Shown one piece after another: positions 25,730 through 34,923 of a stretch of 64,000 nt of DNA. Below the pieces are notes generated by a model. The model saw only the letters and a list, made by a program, of their open reading frames with translations, was not told the DNA's origin and ran no database searches. Made by a program: the position numbers and the translations under genes. The DNA lies in assembly GCA_963832895.1 (NCBI GenBank), contig CAWHVQ010000020.1:248001-312000 (forward strand), in the 5' to 3' direction. Source of the stretch: JAMXLO01 sp963832895 (GTDB taxonomy: Bacteria > Pseudomonadota > Alphaproteobacteria > Acetobacterales > Acetobacteraceae). The first letter of the stretch is position 1. Every line of letters starts with the position of its first letter.

Positions 25730-27379
25730 ATGGCGGAATTGACCGGCTCGGAGATCCTCGCGAAGTGCCTCAAGAAGGAAGGCATCGAGGACATCTTTTA
25801 CATCATGGGCGGCCCGATGCTGCTGGCGGAAGCCACCTGCATCACCGAGGGCATCCGCATGATCGACGTGCGCCACGAGCAGGCGGCGGCATTCGCGTGC
25901 CAGGCGTATAGCCGGCTGCGCCAGACGCCGAGCGTGTGCATGGCGGCGTCGGGTCCGGGCGTGACCAATCTGATCACCGGGATGGCAAATGCGCTGGTCG
26001 ACTGCTGCCCGGTGGTGGCGTTCGGCGGATCGAGCCCGATCAGCCAGTTCGGCCGTCAGGTGTTCCAGGAGATCGACCAGGTCAAACTGATGGAAGGCTG
26101 CTGCAAGCACGTCGACCGCGTGCACAACCTCAAGCGCATCCCGCAACAGGTGAACTTCGCACTGCAGCGCGCGATGACTGGTAAACCGGGCCCGGTCTAC
26201 GTCGATATGCCGGGCGACATCCTTTACCAGAAAATCGACGAGAACCTGGTGGACTGGAGTTTTGCTGGACGCAAGATGGACAGCCGCCCACTCGGCGATC
26301 CGCGCCAGGTGGGCGCGCTGGTGAAGGCGCTGGCGGAGGCGAAGCAGCCGCTGATCGTGTCGGGTTCCGGCGTGATCTGGTCGCGCGCCTGGACCGAGAT
26401 GCAGTCCTTCGTCGAAGCGGCCGGCATCCCGTTCTACACCACGCCGCAGGGCCGTGGCGTGGTGCCGGACGATCATCCATGCTCGTTCCTGACGATGCGC
26501 AACACGGCATTTGCCGATGCCGACCTGATCATCGTGCTCGGCACGCGGATGAACTACATCATCGGCCACGCTGCTCCGCCGCGCTTCGGCGGCAAGGCAA
26601 AGATCGCGCGTATCGACGTCGACCCGGAGGAGATCGCGGCAGCCGCGCGCGGCGTAGACATCCCGATCGTCGGCGACTGCAAGATGGTGCTGCAGCAGTT
26701 GCTCGACGGCATCAAGGGCAAGGTGACGCAAGACAGCTACAAGGCTTGGCGGCAGAAGCTGGCCGATGGCGAGGCGCAGAAGCGCTCGGCGGCGGGCGCC
26801 AACAGGTACGCCGAGGATGGCGACATCCATCCAGTGCGCATGCTCGAGGAGGTGAAGAACTTTGCCAAGCGTGACGCGATCCTGTGCGTCGACGGGCAGG
26901 AGACGCTGAACTTCGGTCGGCAGACGATGCCGACATTCTCGCCCGGGCATCGGCTGAATTCGGGGCCGTTCGGCACGATGGGCGTTGGGCTGCCGTTCGG
27001 GGTCGGCGCCAAGGTGGCGTGCCCGGACAAGCAGGTTATCGTGGTGCATGGCGACGGCTCGCTCGGCATGAACGCGATGGAGATGGATACCGCGATCCGC
27101 CACAAGATTCCGCTGCTGATCGTGGTCAGCCTGAACGGCGGCTGGACCGGCGATCCGCAGCGCGAGAAGCCCGGCCGCGATCTTGGCTACATGCGCTACG
27201 ACAAGATGTGCGAGGCACTGGGCGGCTACGGCGAGTACATCACCAAGCCGGAGGACATCCGCCCTGCATTGGAGCGCGCGCAGGCCAAGGTGGACGAGGG
27301 CATGGTGGCGCTGGTCAACGTGCGCACTGACTATCGCGCGCGGTATGGCGGCGTGCGGTTCTCCGACTATTCGACCTGA
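25730..27379 (+). CDS. ThDP-dependent oxalyl-CoA decarboxylase / 2-hydroxyacyl-CoA lyase-like enzyme
   Basis: A 549-residue thiamine-diphosphate enzyme with the three-domain plan. The catalytic Glu is in DVRHEQAAAFACQAY near 47. The ThDP/Mg site is HGDGSLGMNAMEMDTA to SLNGGWTGDP near 445-475. The NGG-GDP-PG stretch followed by YMRYDKMCEALGGYGEY resembles Oxc/HACL enzymes rather than acetolactate synthase. It decarboxylates or cleaves an acyl-CoA. Cotranscribed with the CoA-transferase and followed by two strong hairpins. Confidence 0.85.
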   Translation: MAELTGSEILAKCLKKEGIEDIFYIMGGPMLLAEATCITEGIRMIDVRHEQAAAFACQAYSRLRQTPSVCMAASGPGVTNLITGMANALVDCCPVVAFGGSSPISQFGRQVFQEIDQVKLMEGCCKHVDRVHNLKRIPQQVNFALQRAMTGKPGPVYVDMPGDILYQKIDENLVDWSFAGRKMDSRPLGDPRQVGALVKALAEAKQPLIVSGSGVIWSRAWTEMQSFVEAAGIPFYTTPQGRGVVPDDHPCSFLTMRNTAFADADLIIVLGTRMNYIIGHAAPPRFGGKAKIARIDVDPEEIAAAARGVDIPIVGDCKMVLQQLLDGIKGKVTQDSYKAWRQKLADGEAQKRSAAGANRYAEDGDIHPVRMLEEVKNFAKRDAILCVDGQETLNFGRQTMPTFSPGHRLNSGPFGTMGVGLPFGVGAKVACPDKQVIVVHGDGSLGMNAMEMDTAIRHKIPLLIVVSLNGGWTGDPQREKPGRDLGYMRYDKMCEALGGYGEYITKPEDIRPALERAQAKVDEGMVALVNVRTDYRARYGGVRFSDYST

Positions 27380-27390
27380 CGCTGGACTTT

Positions 27391-27456
27391 GCCCTCCCTC
27401 GCGCGAGTGAGGGAGGGCAGGATTGGTCCCCGCGGCATCGTTACGATGCCGCGGGG
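27391..27456 (+). terminator. Two consecutive hairpins after the ThDP gene
   Basis: The first hairpin has a 10-bp stem (GCCCTCCCTC with GAGGGAGGGC, 27391-27418). The second has a 13-bp perfect stem (CCCCGCGGCATCG, loop TTA, 27428-27456). They begin 11 bp after the stop at 27379. Neither has a T-run, so termination would be weak or Rho-dependent; mRNA 3' protection is equally possible. Confidence 0.6.
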
Positions 27457-27866
27457 CCGGCATGCACGCCTGGCATCTGATTTGCGGGGGCAAAACTTCA
27501 CCAGCGGTTGCCTCAACCAACTCTGGGCCGCGAACGTTCCGACGGCAGCCGGCTTCCCGTAGCTTGCCGCTCGATGCCTTCACCCGCCGGATCGTCGGCG
27601 GGGCGATGGAGACGCGTCCGCGGATCGCAGTTGGTGGTCGCAACGCTCTGGCTGTCGATCAGCGCACGCCGATGGACGCCATCCCGCCCGCTTTAACCGG
27701 AAGTTCTCCAATGAGGGCATAAACTAGACTGCATCACTGGAGTTCGCGGGCGCATGCCTGTCTTGATCGATAGCGAGCGAGCGGTTGCCGGACCAAGTTG
27801 ATACGGTGCCTCAGCACTACTCCTGATCCGTCGCAACCTCTGTCCCGAACCGGAGAAATAATCGCC
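27457..27866. other. Long spacer before the response regulator
   Basis: About 410 bp. A plus-strand frame from 27423 to 27722 is arginine-rich in composition and has no recognisable motif. The stretch 27720-27860 is less GC-rich and probably holds the promoter of the regulator gene. I see no gene here. Confidence 0.4.
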
Positions 27867-28676
27867 GTGACCTCTGTAACCACGTTAGGTGCGCACAACC
27901 AGGCAGTGACCGTCAGTTGGACATCGGCGCAGTGTCTACGTGTTCTGGTGGTGGACGACAGCGCTATGAGCCGCGAGATCACCCAATCCTTTCTCGCTGC
28001 CGCAGGCCACGAAGTCGACTGTGCCGAAGATGGCACAGAGGCGACTGCGGCCGCAGCCGATATCGACTACGACGCGATTCTTATGGACGTACGGATGCCG
28101 GAAATGGACGGCCTCGAGGCGACGCGGCGCATTCGCTCGCTGCCGAGTCTTCGTGGAAGAGTGCCAATCGTCGCCATGACCGCTTACGACCTTATCGAGC
28201 AGATTGAGGCGTGCCGGCGTGCCGGCATGAATAAGCACTTAACCAAGCCATTTACCCAAGACATGCTGCTGGCAGCTCTGGCTGATGCCATTGCTGATGG
28301 GAAAAAATGCGACGAGGTCAACGACAGCCCTGATATGCAATTATTCGATACGGCGATTATTGAGCATATCACAGCCTTTTTCTCCAAAGAGACGGTTTTT
28401 TGTTATCTTCAGACGATCGAACGGAACAGCCAGTCCCTCCTGTGCGCACTGGAAGAATTCGAGACTGACTTTGCGGCCATGGAATTGGCGCACGAACTCG
28501 TGGGAAGCGCCGGTATGCTAGGCTTCCACCGTCTTTCAGCCGCAGCTCGACGATTTGAGCATGCCGTTGCGACGCACGCGGCAGACACGTCCCTCCATTC
28601 GGATAGCTTACGCATCGCCATTGAGGACTCGCTACCCGAAATTCAACGGATCGCGACGCCCGACGTGGCGCATTAG
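27867..28676 (+). CDS. Response regulator receiver plus HPt domain protein
   Basis: A 269-residue two-domain signalling protein from a GTG at 27867 preceded by CGGAGAAATA. The receiver domain has RVLVVDDSAMSREI, phospho-acceptor Asp in YDAILMDVRMPEMDG, and the conserved Lys in HLTKPF. The C-terminal HPt domain has MELAHELVGSAGMLGF, where the His accepts phosphate. No kinase or output domain is present, so it works as a phosphorelay intermediate. The frame extends upstream to a TTG at 27798. The sensor kinase at 32202-33956 is a possible partner but not linked. Confidence 0.82.
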   Translation: MTSVTTLGAHNQAVTVSWTSAQCLRVLVVDDSAMSREITQSFLAAAGHEVDCAEDGTEATAAAADIDYDAILMDVRMPEMDGLEATRRIRSLPSLRGRVPIVAMTAYDLIEQIEACRRAGMNKHLTKPFTQDMLLAALADAIADGKKCDEVNDSPDMQLFDTAIIEHITAFFSKETVFCYLQTIERNSQSLLCALEEFETDFAAMELAHELVGSAGMLGFHRLSAAARRFEHAVATHAADTSLHSDSLRIAIEDSLPEIQRIATPDVAH

Positions 28677-28815
28677 ACCAGCCAGTCTCGCACTGATGGG
28701 TGGCCTGTGGGGATTTTTTCGGAATCGGCAGCAACTTCAGGTGCAAAGCATCATGGGCGGAATATCTCATCCCCTCCGCCAAGTTCGCGCCTCACGCCAC
28801 CCGTGGCAGCACCGC

Positions 28816-30297
28816 TTACGCAAGCGCGGAGACAGCGAACACGTGGCGGCCCCACGCCGGCAGGTCAAGATAGAGGCCTGTCGAGATCAAATTGCTTCCA
28901 TCTCGATCGTAATTGACGGGACTGAGCAGGTCCTGAAGGTGCACGGTGCGCCCGGCCAGATCAGTCAGCGGCAGCCGAACATAACATTGGCTTTGATTTC
29001 CGGCGTAGTTGACTGCGATCAGCATCCGCTGGCCGCTGCTCGCTTGCCAGCACCAGGCAACATAGCAGTCCCACGTCCAATTCCCGTCCCAGGCCTGCGT
29101 ACACTCAAGCAGGCGCCATTCGCCATCCGCGACGGCCGGACTGTGCAGAACCCCAACCAGATCCTTGTAGAACGCCTGCAGCGCTTCATCGACAGGCTCA
29201 TGCGGTGCACGCACCAGGTGCGGCGAGATGCGTTTTCTCCGTCCCTCGAACTGGCCGTCATGGAAGAACCGCAGGCCAGGTGACAGGTAGGTGATGACTG
29301 CGGCGGCCTCGTGTGTGCCATGCGAGAACGTCGCGGCTGCCCGAGCCTCATCGTGGTTCTCGAGGAAACGCGCAAGTTTGCCCTGGTAGTCGAGCCCGGC
29401 CTGCAGGTGTTCGCGCACTGGCCGCGCCTGCCCCATGCGCAAGCGATCGTAGAGCCGCTTGTCATAGGCGTAATCAAAACCCTGTTGCAGCAGGGTCCAT
29501 TCGCGGTCCCAGTAGACCTCGGCCATGAAGCAGAACTTTGGAGCCCGCTGTCGTACGTGCTCGATCGCGTCGGGCCAGAATGGCGCTGCCGCAAGACCCC
29601 AGGTCTGCTCGAAGACGTCGGGCAGCAGGAGCATGGCCATGTCGCAGCGCACACCGTCGCATTGTCCGGCGATCTTTGACAGCTCCTCAATCATCGCATC
29701 GTGCGTGCCGGGATTGCTGTAATTGAGTTGCAGCGTATCCGACCAGCCGGGGAAGTACGGATCACGCCCATGCGCCAGAATTCGATCGCCGCCCGTTCGC
29801 GTGACCCTGACATAGTTCCATGGCGTTCGCGCGATGTCCTGCTCGGTTCCTTGCACGTAATACTCTGGATGTTCGTCCACCCACCGATGATCCAGGGCAG
29901 TGTGGTTGGGCACAAAATCGAGCATCAGCCGAAGCCCGCGTGACCGCAGCCGATCGCGCAATCTGGCCAATGCGGCGTCGCCGCCCAAGCCACGATGCAC
30001 CGTGTATGAAGCAATGGCGAAACCGGAGCCTGCGATGTCCTCTTCGCGCAGGTCCGTCACGGTCTCCTGAAATTCGCGGCGCCATTCAGCATTCGACCGT
30101 GATATGCGCTGGCCGGCCAACCCCGTCTGCCACACGCTGAGAAACCAGACCCAATCGAATCCCAAGTCAGCCAGGCGGTCCAGTTCGCCGTCCGCTATGT
30201 CATCCAGCGTCGCCGGCCGGCCGAGCGATGTGGACAGCTCCGTCAGGTGGACGCGCGTATTGAATTGGTAAAGCGTGGGATAACCACGACCCTTCAT
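28816..30297 (-). CDS. GH13 alpha-amylase family glycosidase
   Basis: A 493-residue glycoside hydrolase from ATG 30297 (ribosome binding site GGAGG on the minus strand). The nucleophile is in DGVRCDMAMLLL, the acid/base Glu in FMAEVYWDREW, and the third acid in RFLENHDEARAA. DFVPNHTALDHRWV is conserved region I. No signal peptide, so cytoplasmic action on alpha-glucans, maltose or trehalose-like sugars is likely. A frame extends to 30360 but without the ribosome site. It is divergent from pgi, which uses the glucose-phosphate end of the same pathway. Confidence 0.88.
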   Translation of the reverse strand: MKGRGYPTLYQFNTRVHLTELSTSLGRPATLDDIADGELDRLADLGFDWVWFLSVWQTGLAGQRISRSNAEWRREFQETVTDLREEDIAGSGFAIASYTVHRGLGGDAALARLRDRLRSRGLRLMLDFVPNHTALDHRWVDEHPEYYVQGTEQDIARTPWNYVRVTRTGGDRILAHGRDPYFPGWSDTLQLNYSNPGTHDAMIEELSKIAGQCDGVRCDMAMLLLPDVFEQTWGLAAAPFWPDAIEHVRQRAPKFCFMAEVYWDREWTLLQQGFDYAYDKRLYDRLRMGQARPVREHLQAGLDYQGKLARFLENHDEARAAATFSHGTHEAAAVITYLSPGLRFFHDGQFEGRRKRISPHLVRAPHEPVDEALQAFYKDLVGVLHSPAVADGEWRLLECTQAWDGNWTWDCYVAWCWQASSGQRMLIAVNYAGNQSQCYVRLPLTDLAGRTVHLQDLLSPVNYDRDGSNLISTGLYLDLPAWGRHVFAVSALA

Positions 30298-30510
30298 GGA
30301 TGCACCTCCGCGATGACCGCCGCGTTCGGCTCCTGGCCACCGCAGCATCAGTGAGGCCAAAATTACCCGAATTGCTCCTGCTCAGTCATCCCATCCGGCG
30401 ATGCCGCGGGGTGGTGGCGATGCCGGGCAGGTTCTGCTAGCAATACCGCGAGAGAGCATCGATTTCGAGACAAAGAGCAAGGCGGGGACGCAGAAGTTTC
30501 GGAGGACCCA

Positions 30511-32145
30511 ATGGCAAATTCGCAGCAGCCGAACGAGACAGCAGCCTGGGGCGCACTCGCCGCGCACTACCAGCAGATCAAGGACGTGCACCTGCGGCGG
30601 CTCTTCGCCGATGACCCTGGCCGTGGCGAACGCCTGACAGCGGAAGGCGCCGGCCTCTATCTGGATTATTCGAAGAACCGCATCACCGACGAGACCGTAC
30701 GGTTGCTGCTACGCCTCGCGCAGGAAAGCGGCGTGGCAGAACGTCGCGACGCAATGTTCCGCGGCGAAAAGATCAACATTACCGAGCAGCGCGCTGTATT
30801 GCACGTGGCTCTGCGTGCGGCACGTGATGCACACATACTGGTGGATGGCCACGACGTCGTGCCGGACGTGCACCAGGTGCTCGACGCGATGTCGGCGTTT
30901 GCTACCCGCGTGCGTTCCGGCGCGTGGCTCGGCCATACCGGCAAGCGTATCCGCAATGTCGTCAATATCGGCATCGGCGGTTCGTATCTCGGGCCGGAGA
31001 TGGCGTATCTCGCTCTGCGTCCGTTCAGTGACAGGTCAATGACATTCCGCTTCGTCTCGAACGTTGATGGCGCCGACTTCACCGAGGCCACACACGGTCT
31101 CGATGCCGGCGAGACGCTGTTCGTGGTGGCCTCGAAGACGTTCACCACGCTGGAGACGATGACCAACGCGGCAACCGCGCGCAAATGGCTGGTCGATGCG
31201 CTCGGGTCCGATGCCGCGGTGGCGAAGCACTTTGTCGCGCTGTCGACCAACACAGAGGCGGTGCGCAAGTTCGGCATCGACACGGCCGAGATGTTCGGTT
31301 TCTGGGATTGGGTCGGTGGCCGTTACTCCATGGACTCCGCCATCGGCCTCTCGACGATGATCGCGATCGGCCCCGATGGATTCAGCGACATGCTGGCGGG
31401 CTTCCGCGCGATGGACGAGCACTTCCGCACCGCACCACCGGAGCGCAACCTGCCACTGCTGTTGGGCCTGCTGACCGTTTGGTACAACAACTTCTTCGGC
31501 GCGCAGACGCTCGGTGTGATGCCGTACTCTTCGCATATGCGGCGGTTTCCCGCCTACCTTCAGCAGTTGCAGATGGAGAGCAACGGCAAGCACGTCGATC
31601 TTCGGAGCCGCCACGTGAGCGTGCAGACCGGGCCGATCATCTGGGGTGAGCCAGGCACCGATGGGCAGCACTCGTTCTACCAGTTGTTGCACCAGGGAAC
31701 GAAGCTGGTGCCATGCGACTTCATCGGCTTCTGCCGTCCGCTCAGCCCTCTCGTCGATCAGCACAATCTGCTGATGGCGAACCTGTTTGCCCAAGCCGAG
31801 GCGTTGGCCTTCGGCAAGACCGCGGAGGAATTGACAGCCGAGGGCTCGCCGGCGTTCCAGACGCCATTCCGCGTCACTGAGGGCAATCGTCCGAGCAACG
31901 TCATCCTCACGGACGCCCTGACCCCGTTCAGCCTTGGTGCCCTGGTTGCGTTGTACGAGCACAGCGTCTTCACCCAGGGCGCGATCTGGGGCATCAACTC
32001 ATACGATCAGTGGGGCGTCGAGCTTGGCAAGGTTCTCGCACAGCGGATCATCCCCGAACTCACCACATCGGCGCAGCCGGAGCTTCGACATGATGGTTCG
32101 ACGAACACCCTGATCCGTCGGTTCCGCGACAGACGCGGCCATTAA
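30511..32145 (+). CDS. pgi: Glucose-6-phosphate isomerase
   Basis: A 544-residue isomerase of the long bacterial/eukaryotic type, interconverting glucose-6-phosphate and fructose-6-phosphate. Both family signatures are present: WVGGRYSMDSAIGLS near residue 270 and GINSYDQWGVELGK near 495. NIGIGGSYLGPEM is the phosphate-binding loop near 152, and the active-site Glu lies in LQMESNGK. Preceded by GGAGGACCC. Confidence 0.96.
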   Translation: MANSQQPNETAAWGALAAHYQQIKDVHLRRLFADDPGRGERLTAEGAGLYLDYSKNRITDETVRLLLRLAQESGVAERRDAMFRGEKINITEQRAVLHVALRAARDAHILVDGHDVVPDVHQVLDAMSAFATRVRSGAWLGHTGKRIRNVVNIGIGGSYLGPEMAYLALRPFSDRSMTFRFVSNVDGADFTEATHGLDAGETLFVVASKTFTTLETMTNAATARKWLVDALGSDAAVAKHFVALSTNTEAVRKFGIDTAEMFGFWDWVGGRYSMDSAIGLSTMIAIGPDGFSDMLAGFRAMDEHFRTAPPERNLPLLLGLLTVWYNNFFGAQTLGVMPYSSHMRRFPAYLQQLQMESNGKHVDLRSRHVSVQTGPIIWGEPGTDGQHSFYQLLHQGTKLVPCDFIGFCRPLSPLVDQHNLLMANLFAQAEALAFGKTAEELTAEGSPAFQTPFRVTEGNRPSNVILTDALTPFSLGALVALYEHSVFTQGAIWGINSYDQWGVELGKVLAQRIIPELTTSAQPELRHDGSTNTLIRRFRDRRGH

Positions 32146-32201
32146 GGCGATCCGTTGAGCCCGCTATGACGACCCGAAAAAGGAAACCCTGGGCAATCAA
32201 T

Positions 32202-33956
32202 TCACTGCTCCGCCTCCATTTGCGGGAAATAGAGTGTCACGGTCGTGCCATGCTCCAATACGCTGTCCACAGCGACATGCCCACCCACCTGTCGGACAAA
32301 CCCGAGCACCTGACACAGTCCAAGACCACTGCCTTCGCCCACTCCCTTGGTAGTGAAAAAAGGTTCGAAGATTCTTGCCTTGACTTCATCCCGCATCCCG
32401 AGGCCGGTGTCTCGAACGGCGACGGCGACCCACGAACCGACGATGGGTGCATTACTGTTTGCGATGTCGGAAACAGCGAGTTGCGTATTCCCCGTCAGGA
32501 TGGTCAACACGCCACCTTTCGGCATTGCGTCTCTGGCATTTACGGCGAGGTTCAATAGCGCGGACTCCAATTGGTCAAGGTCCGCGCGGCAATCCTGCAG
32601 CGCTGCATCGAGAAGCAGTTCTATTCGAATCTCTTTGCCCACAGCCTGTTCCGCGAGGGGATGCAATTCCCGGATCACCTCGTTCAGATTCAAAATCCGC
32701 ACTTCGAGTGATTGTCGTCCGGCAAAGGTTAGCAGAGCGGATACGAGACGCGCGCCGCGCTCGCCTGCACGGTGCGCGCGTTCGGCCATCTCCTGAATTC
32801 TTTCGTGGCCCTTCGCGTGGCTCATCAGCAATTCCAGGCTACCCAGAATGACAGCGAGCAGATTGTTGAAGTCATGGGCGATGCCGGCGGTCAGTTGACC
32901 GACGGATTCCATCCGCTGCGCAGCGCGCAATCGCCGCTCAGCGTCCAGCCTCTTCTCGGTCTCAGCATTGAGTTGTGTCAGCGCCGTTCGCACAGCGTTC
33001 GCCCGTCGCACTGCAATCAACGAAATGCTCATCAGGGCCATCGATGCAAGCAGGGCAGTGGCCCCATAAAGCGCCAGCCCATTGTACCAACGTCGCAGGA
33101 TAGCCGACTTGTTGGCACCAACACTGATGTACACGGGAAAACCCGGCACTTGCAGATACGAGTATAGCGTTTCCCGATCAGCGAGCATCCGACCTGTCGG
33201 TTGCTCTGCTATATGCTGCATCAGAGGCGTATGAGGATTGAGGTAGTAGTCTGGGACCCTGGCATCGTCTGCCAGCACCACCCCATCATCACGCACCATG
33301 ACTGCATGGTTCGAGGCTGGCGTGGCGGTTTGGAAATAATCCCTGAAATAGGAGGCGCTCAGGGCTGCGTGGATCGTTCCGTTGAAGGCGCCATCGGGTG
33401 ACACTCGACTGCGGACCACCTCAACCGAGGTGATCGAGGGCGAGGCGCCTTGAATGAGAGTGCTAAGATAGACGCTCGTCTCATCGTCATGCTTCGCGGT
33501 AAAGAACTCCTGCTCTGGCACACGGACTGCCTGCCCCCACGGTTCGCTCGCAGCCCGCACATATCCATCCGGATCGGCAATCCAGATCGCTTCGATGCCC
33601 TCCATAGCCGCCGCCAGGCGATGCAGGAACACGCTCGTATCCGGGTCGGCTATCTCCGCCCAGGTCATGCTACGGATATGATCCTCGACGCTGATAAGCG
33701 TCCGCTTCTCGGCATCGAGCGTCGTATGCACACTGTCGCGCAATTCGGCAATTGAGTGAACGATTTCGCCCTCACCCTTGCGTAGCGCATCTGCTCTGCT
33801 CTGCCATGCCGCGCTGGCGAATAGCGCGGCAGGGACGATCACGGCAGAGGCGATGAGTAAGGTCTGCGAACGCTTCAGCAGAGTGTCCTTATTCGGGCAA
33901 ATCCGTGGGGCGCCAAAATGATCCGATACGCTAAAGGGGGACACGAGGGTAGGCAT
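32202..33956 (-). CDS. Membrane sensor histidine kinase
   Basis: About 584 residues from ATG 33956 (the frame runs on to 34172). A first membrane helix (TLLIASAVIVPAALFASAAW) is followed by a roughly 230-residue periplasmic sensor region of the double-Cache kind, then a second helix (GLALYGATALLASMALMSI). The kinase core has the phospho-His in GIAHDFNNLLAVIL, N-box NLAVNARDAMP, and G-boxes AVRDTGLGM and GEGSGLGL. It lacks a receiver domain. It converges on pgi with 56 bp between the stops. The ligand is unknown. Confidence 0.88.
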   Translation of the reverse strand: MPTLVSPFSVSDHFGAPRICPNKDTLLKRSQTLLIASAVIVPAALFASAAWQSRADALRKGEGEIVHSIAELRDSVHTTLDAEKRTLISVEDHIRSMTWAEIADPDTSVFLHRLAAAMEGIEAIWIADPDGYVRAASEPWGQAVRVPEQEFFTAKHDDETSVYLSTLIQGASPSITSVEVVRSRVSPDGAFNGTIHAALSASYFRDYFQTATPASNHAVMVRDDGVVLADDARVPDYYLNPHTPLMQHIAEQPTGRMLADRETLYSYLQVPGFPVYISVGANKSAILRRWYNGLALYGATALLASMALMSISLIAVRRANAVRTALTQLNAETEKRLDAERRLRAAQRMESVGQLTAGIAHDFNNLLAVILGSLELLMSHAKGHERIQEMAERAHRAGERGARLVSALLTFAGRQSLEVRILNLNEVIRELHPLAEQAVGKEIRIELLLDAALQDCRADLDQLESALLNLAVNARDAMPKGGVLTILTGNTQLAVSDIANSNAPIVGSWVAVAVRDTGLGMRDEVKARIFEPFFTTKGVGEGSGLGLCQVLGFVRQVGGHVAVDSVLEHGTTVTLYFPQMEAEQ

Positions 33957-34220
33957 TTGTCCCGGCGGCCAGGTCTGGGCGCGTGGCGGATGGTGGGGCT
34001 GGCTCAGATTTCGCCCGAGACGAGCCATCATGCATGCCTCCCATCGCATGGGCTTCACAGCCTGGTCGCAGAACCCCGCTTCGCTGCGCGCATAAATCCT
34101 ATGCCAAAAGGAGCGATTATCGCGCGGGGGTAAGAAACCCATCTCCCGGCCATCGCAAACGATGCGATGCAACAGACCCCGGACCCGCCCAAGCGAGGCC
34201 GGAAGATGAGGAGAGAGACC

Positions 34221-34499
34221 ATGAAGACCATGCTTCTTGCCGCAGCCGCAGCGCTCAGCCTTGGCGTCGGTTCAGCCTACGCCGACAGCGGCGACGGGCC
34301 TGCGGCCAATACCTTCTTCACCGAGCTTCCCGGCGTCGTAGCCCAGGCGCAGGTGCCGAACGCCCCGGTGTATGCGCAGAACCCACAGGCGCAGACCCAG
34401 CAGGCCCAGAACGGGCGGGCGGTCCACGCCTACGTCACCCAGTCGAGCCACGGCACCTGGCTGTTCGCCCCCAACGCGAACCAGGGTGCCAACAGCTGA
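34221..34499 (+). CDS. Small exported protein, Gln/Ala-rich
   Basis: A 92-residue protein from ATG 34221 after GAGGAGAGAGACC. The signal peptide (MLLAAAAALSLGVGSAYAD) is classical with an A-Y-A cleavage site. The mature chain is short and rich in Gln, Asn and Ala (AQNPQAQTQQAQNGRAV). No domain recognised. A clean rho-independent terminator follows at 34526. Confidence 0.7.
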   Translation: MKTMLLAAAAALSLGVGSAYADSGDGPAANTFFTELPGVVAQAQVPNAPVYAQNPQAQTQQAQNGRAVHAYVTQSSHGTWLFAPNANQGANS

Positions 34500-34525
34500 C
34501 CTGGCGCACAGAGTGTGAAGCGGAG

Positions 34526-34551
34526 AGGCCGGCACCACTGCCGGCCTTTTT
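34526..34551 (+). terminator. Rho-independent terminator
   Basis: AGGCCGGCA, loop CCAC, TGCCGGCCT then TTTT: a 9-bp G/C-rich stem with a T-run, 26 bases after the stop of the exported-protein gene. Confidence 0.85.
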
Positions 34552-34602
34552 CGTTTGGGTGGGGGGAGGTGCCGCGCGCATCTCCTCACTCTCCTCCAAC
34601 TC

Positions 34603-34631
34603 AAGCCCCGGCGAGCCTGGGGCTTCTTTTT
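34603..34631 (+). terminator. Second rho-independent terminator-like hairpin
   Basis: AAGCCCC and GGGGCTT form a 7-bp stem around a 9-base loop, followed by CTTTTT. It lies about 50 bp after the first terminator, with nothing coding between, so it backs up termination ahead of the microprotein gene. Confidence 0.65.
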
Positions 34632-34760
34632 GCCGACAGGCGGAATGCCCCGCTCGGCGGCGTCGTCGGGGTCGGCGAAAAATCGCCTGGGCTGTAACCC
34701 AGGTCACATCACCAGCCGCGCTCCCGCGTCATCATCGGCCCACCAAGATGGAGAGGACCG

Positions 34761-34841
34761 ATGCGCGCTTACCTCACTGCTGCCGGGATGGCGTTCGGTC
34801 TGGTCGCTGTATGGGCGGTCCTGGTGCCGTTCGTCGCTTGA
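34761..34841 (+). CDS. 26-residue membrane microprotein
   Basis: ATG 34761 to TGA 34841 codes MRAYLTAAGMAFGLVAVWAV plus six residues, one hydrophobic helix with a basic N-terminus. GGAGAGGAC lies at the correct distance upstream. It sits between two terminators and the convergent MFS gene, as its own unit. Such single-helix peptides often modulate a membrane partner; none is evident. Confidence 0.5.
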   Translation: MRAYLTAAGMAFGLVAVWAVLVPFVA

Positions 34842-34923
34842 GCCTCGTAGACGCCAAGTCGCTTCCCTGGGCGCGCGTGCATGTGGTCAAGGGCCATGTG
34901 GCGCAGCCCGCCCCAGGGCAGCG

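Noticed and set aside
25439..27643. 734-codon open frame on the minus strand
   Set aside because: It lies wholly antisense to the CoA-transferase/ThDP genes. The composition (His/Arg/Ala-rich) is typical of a GC-rich shadow frame and has no motif.
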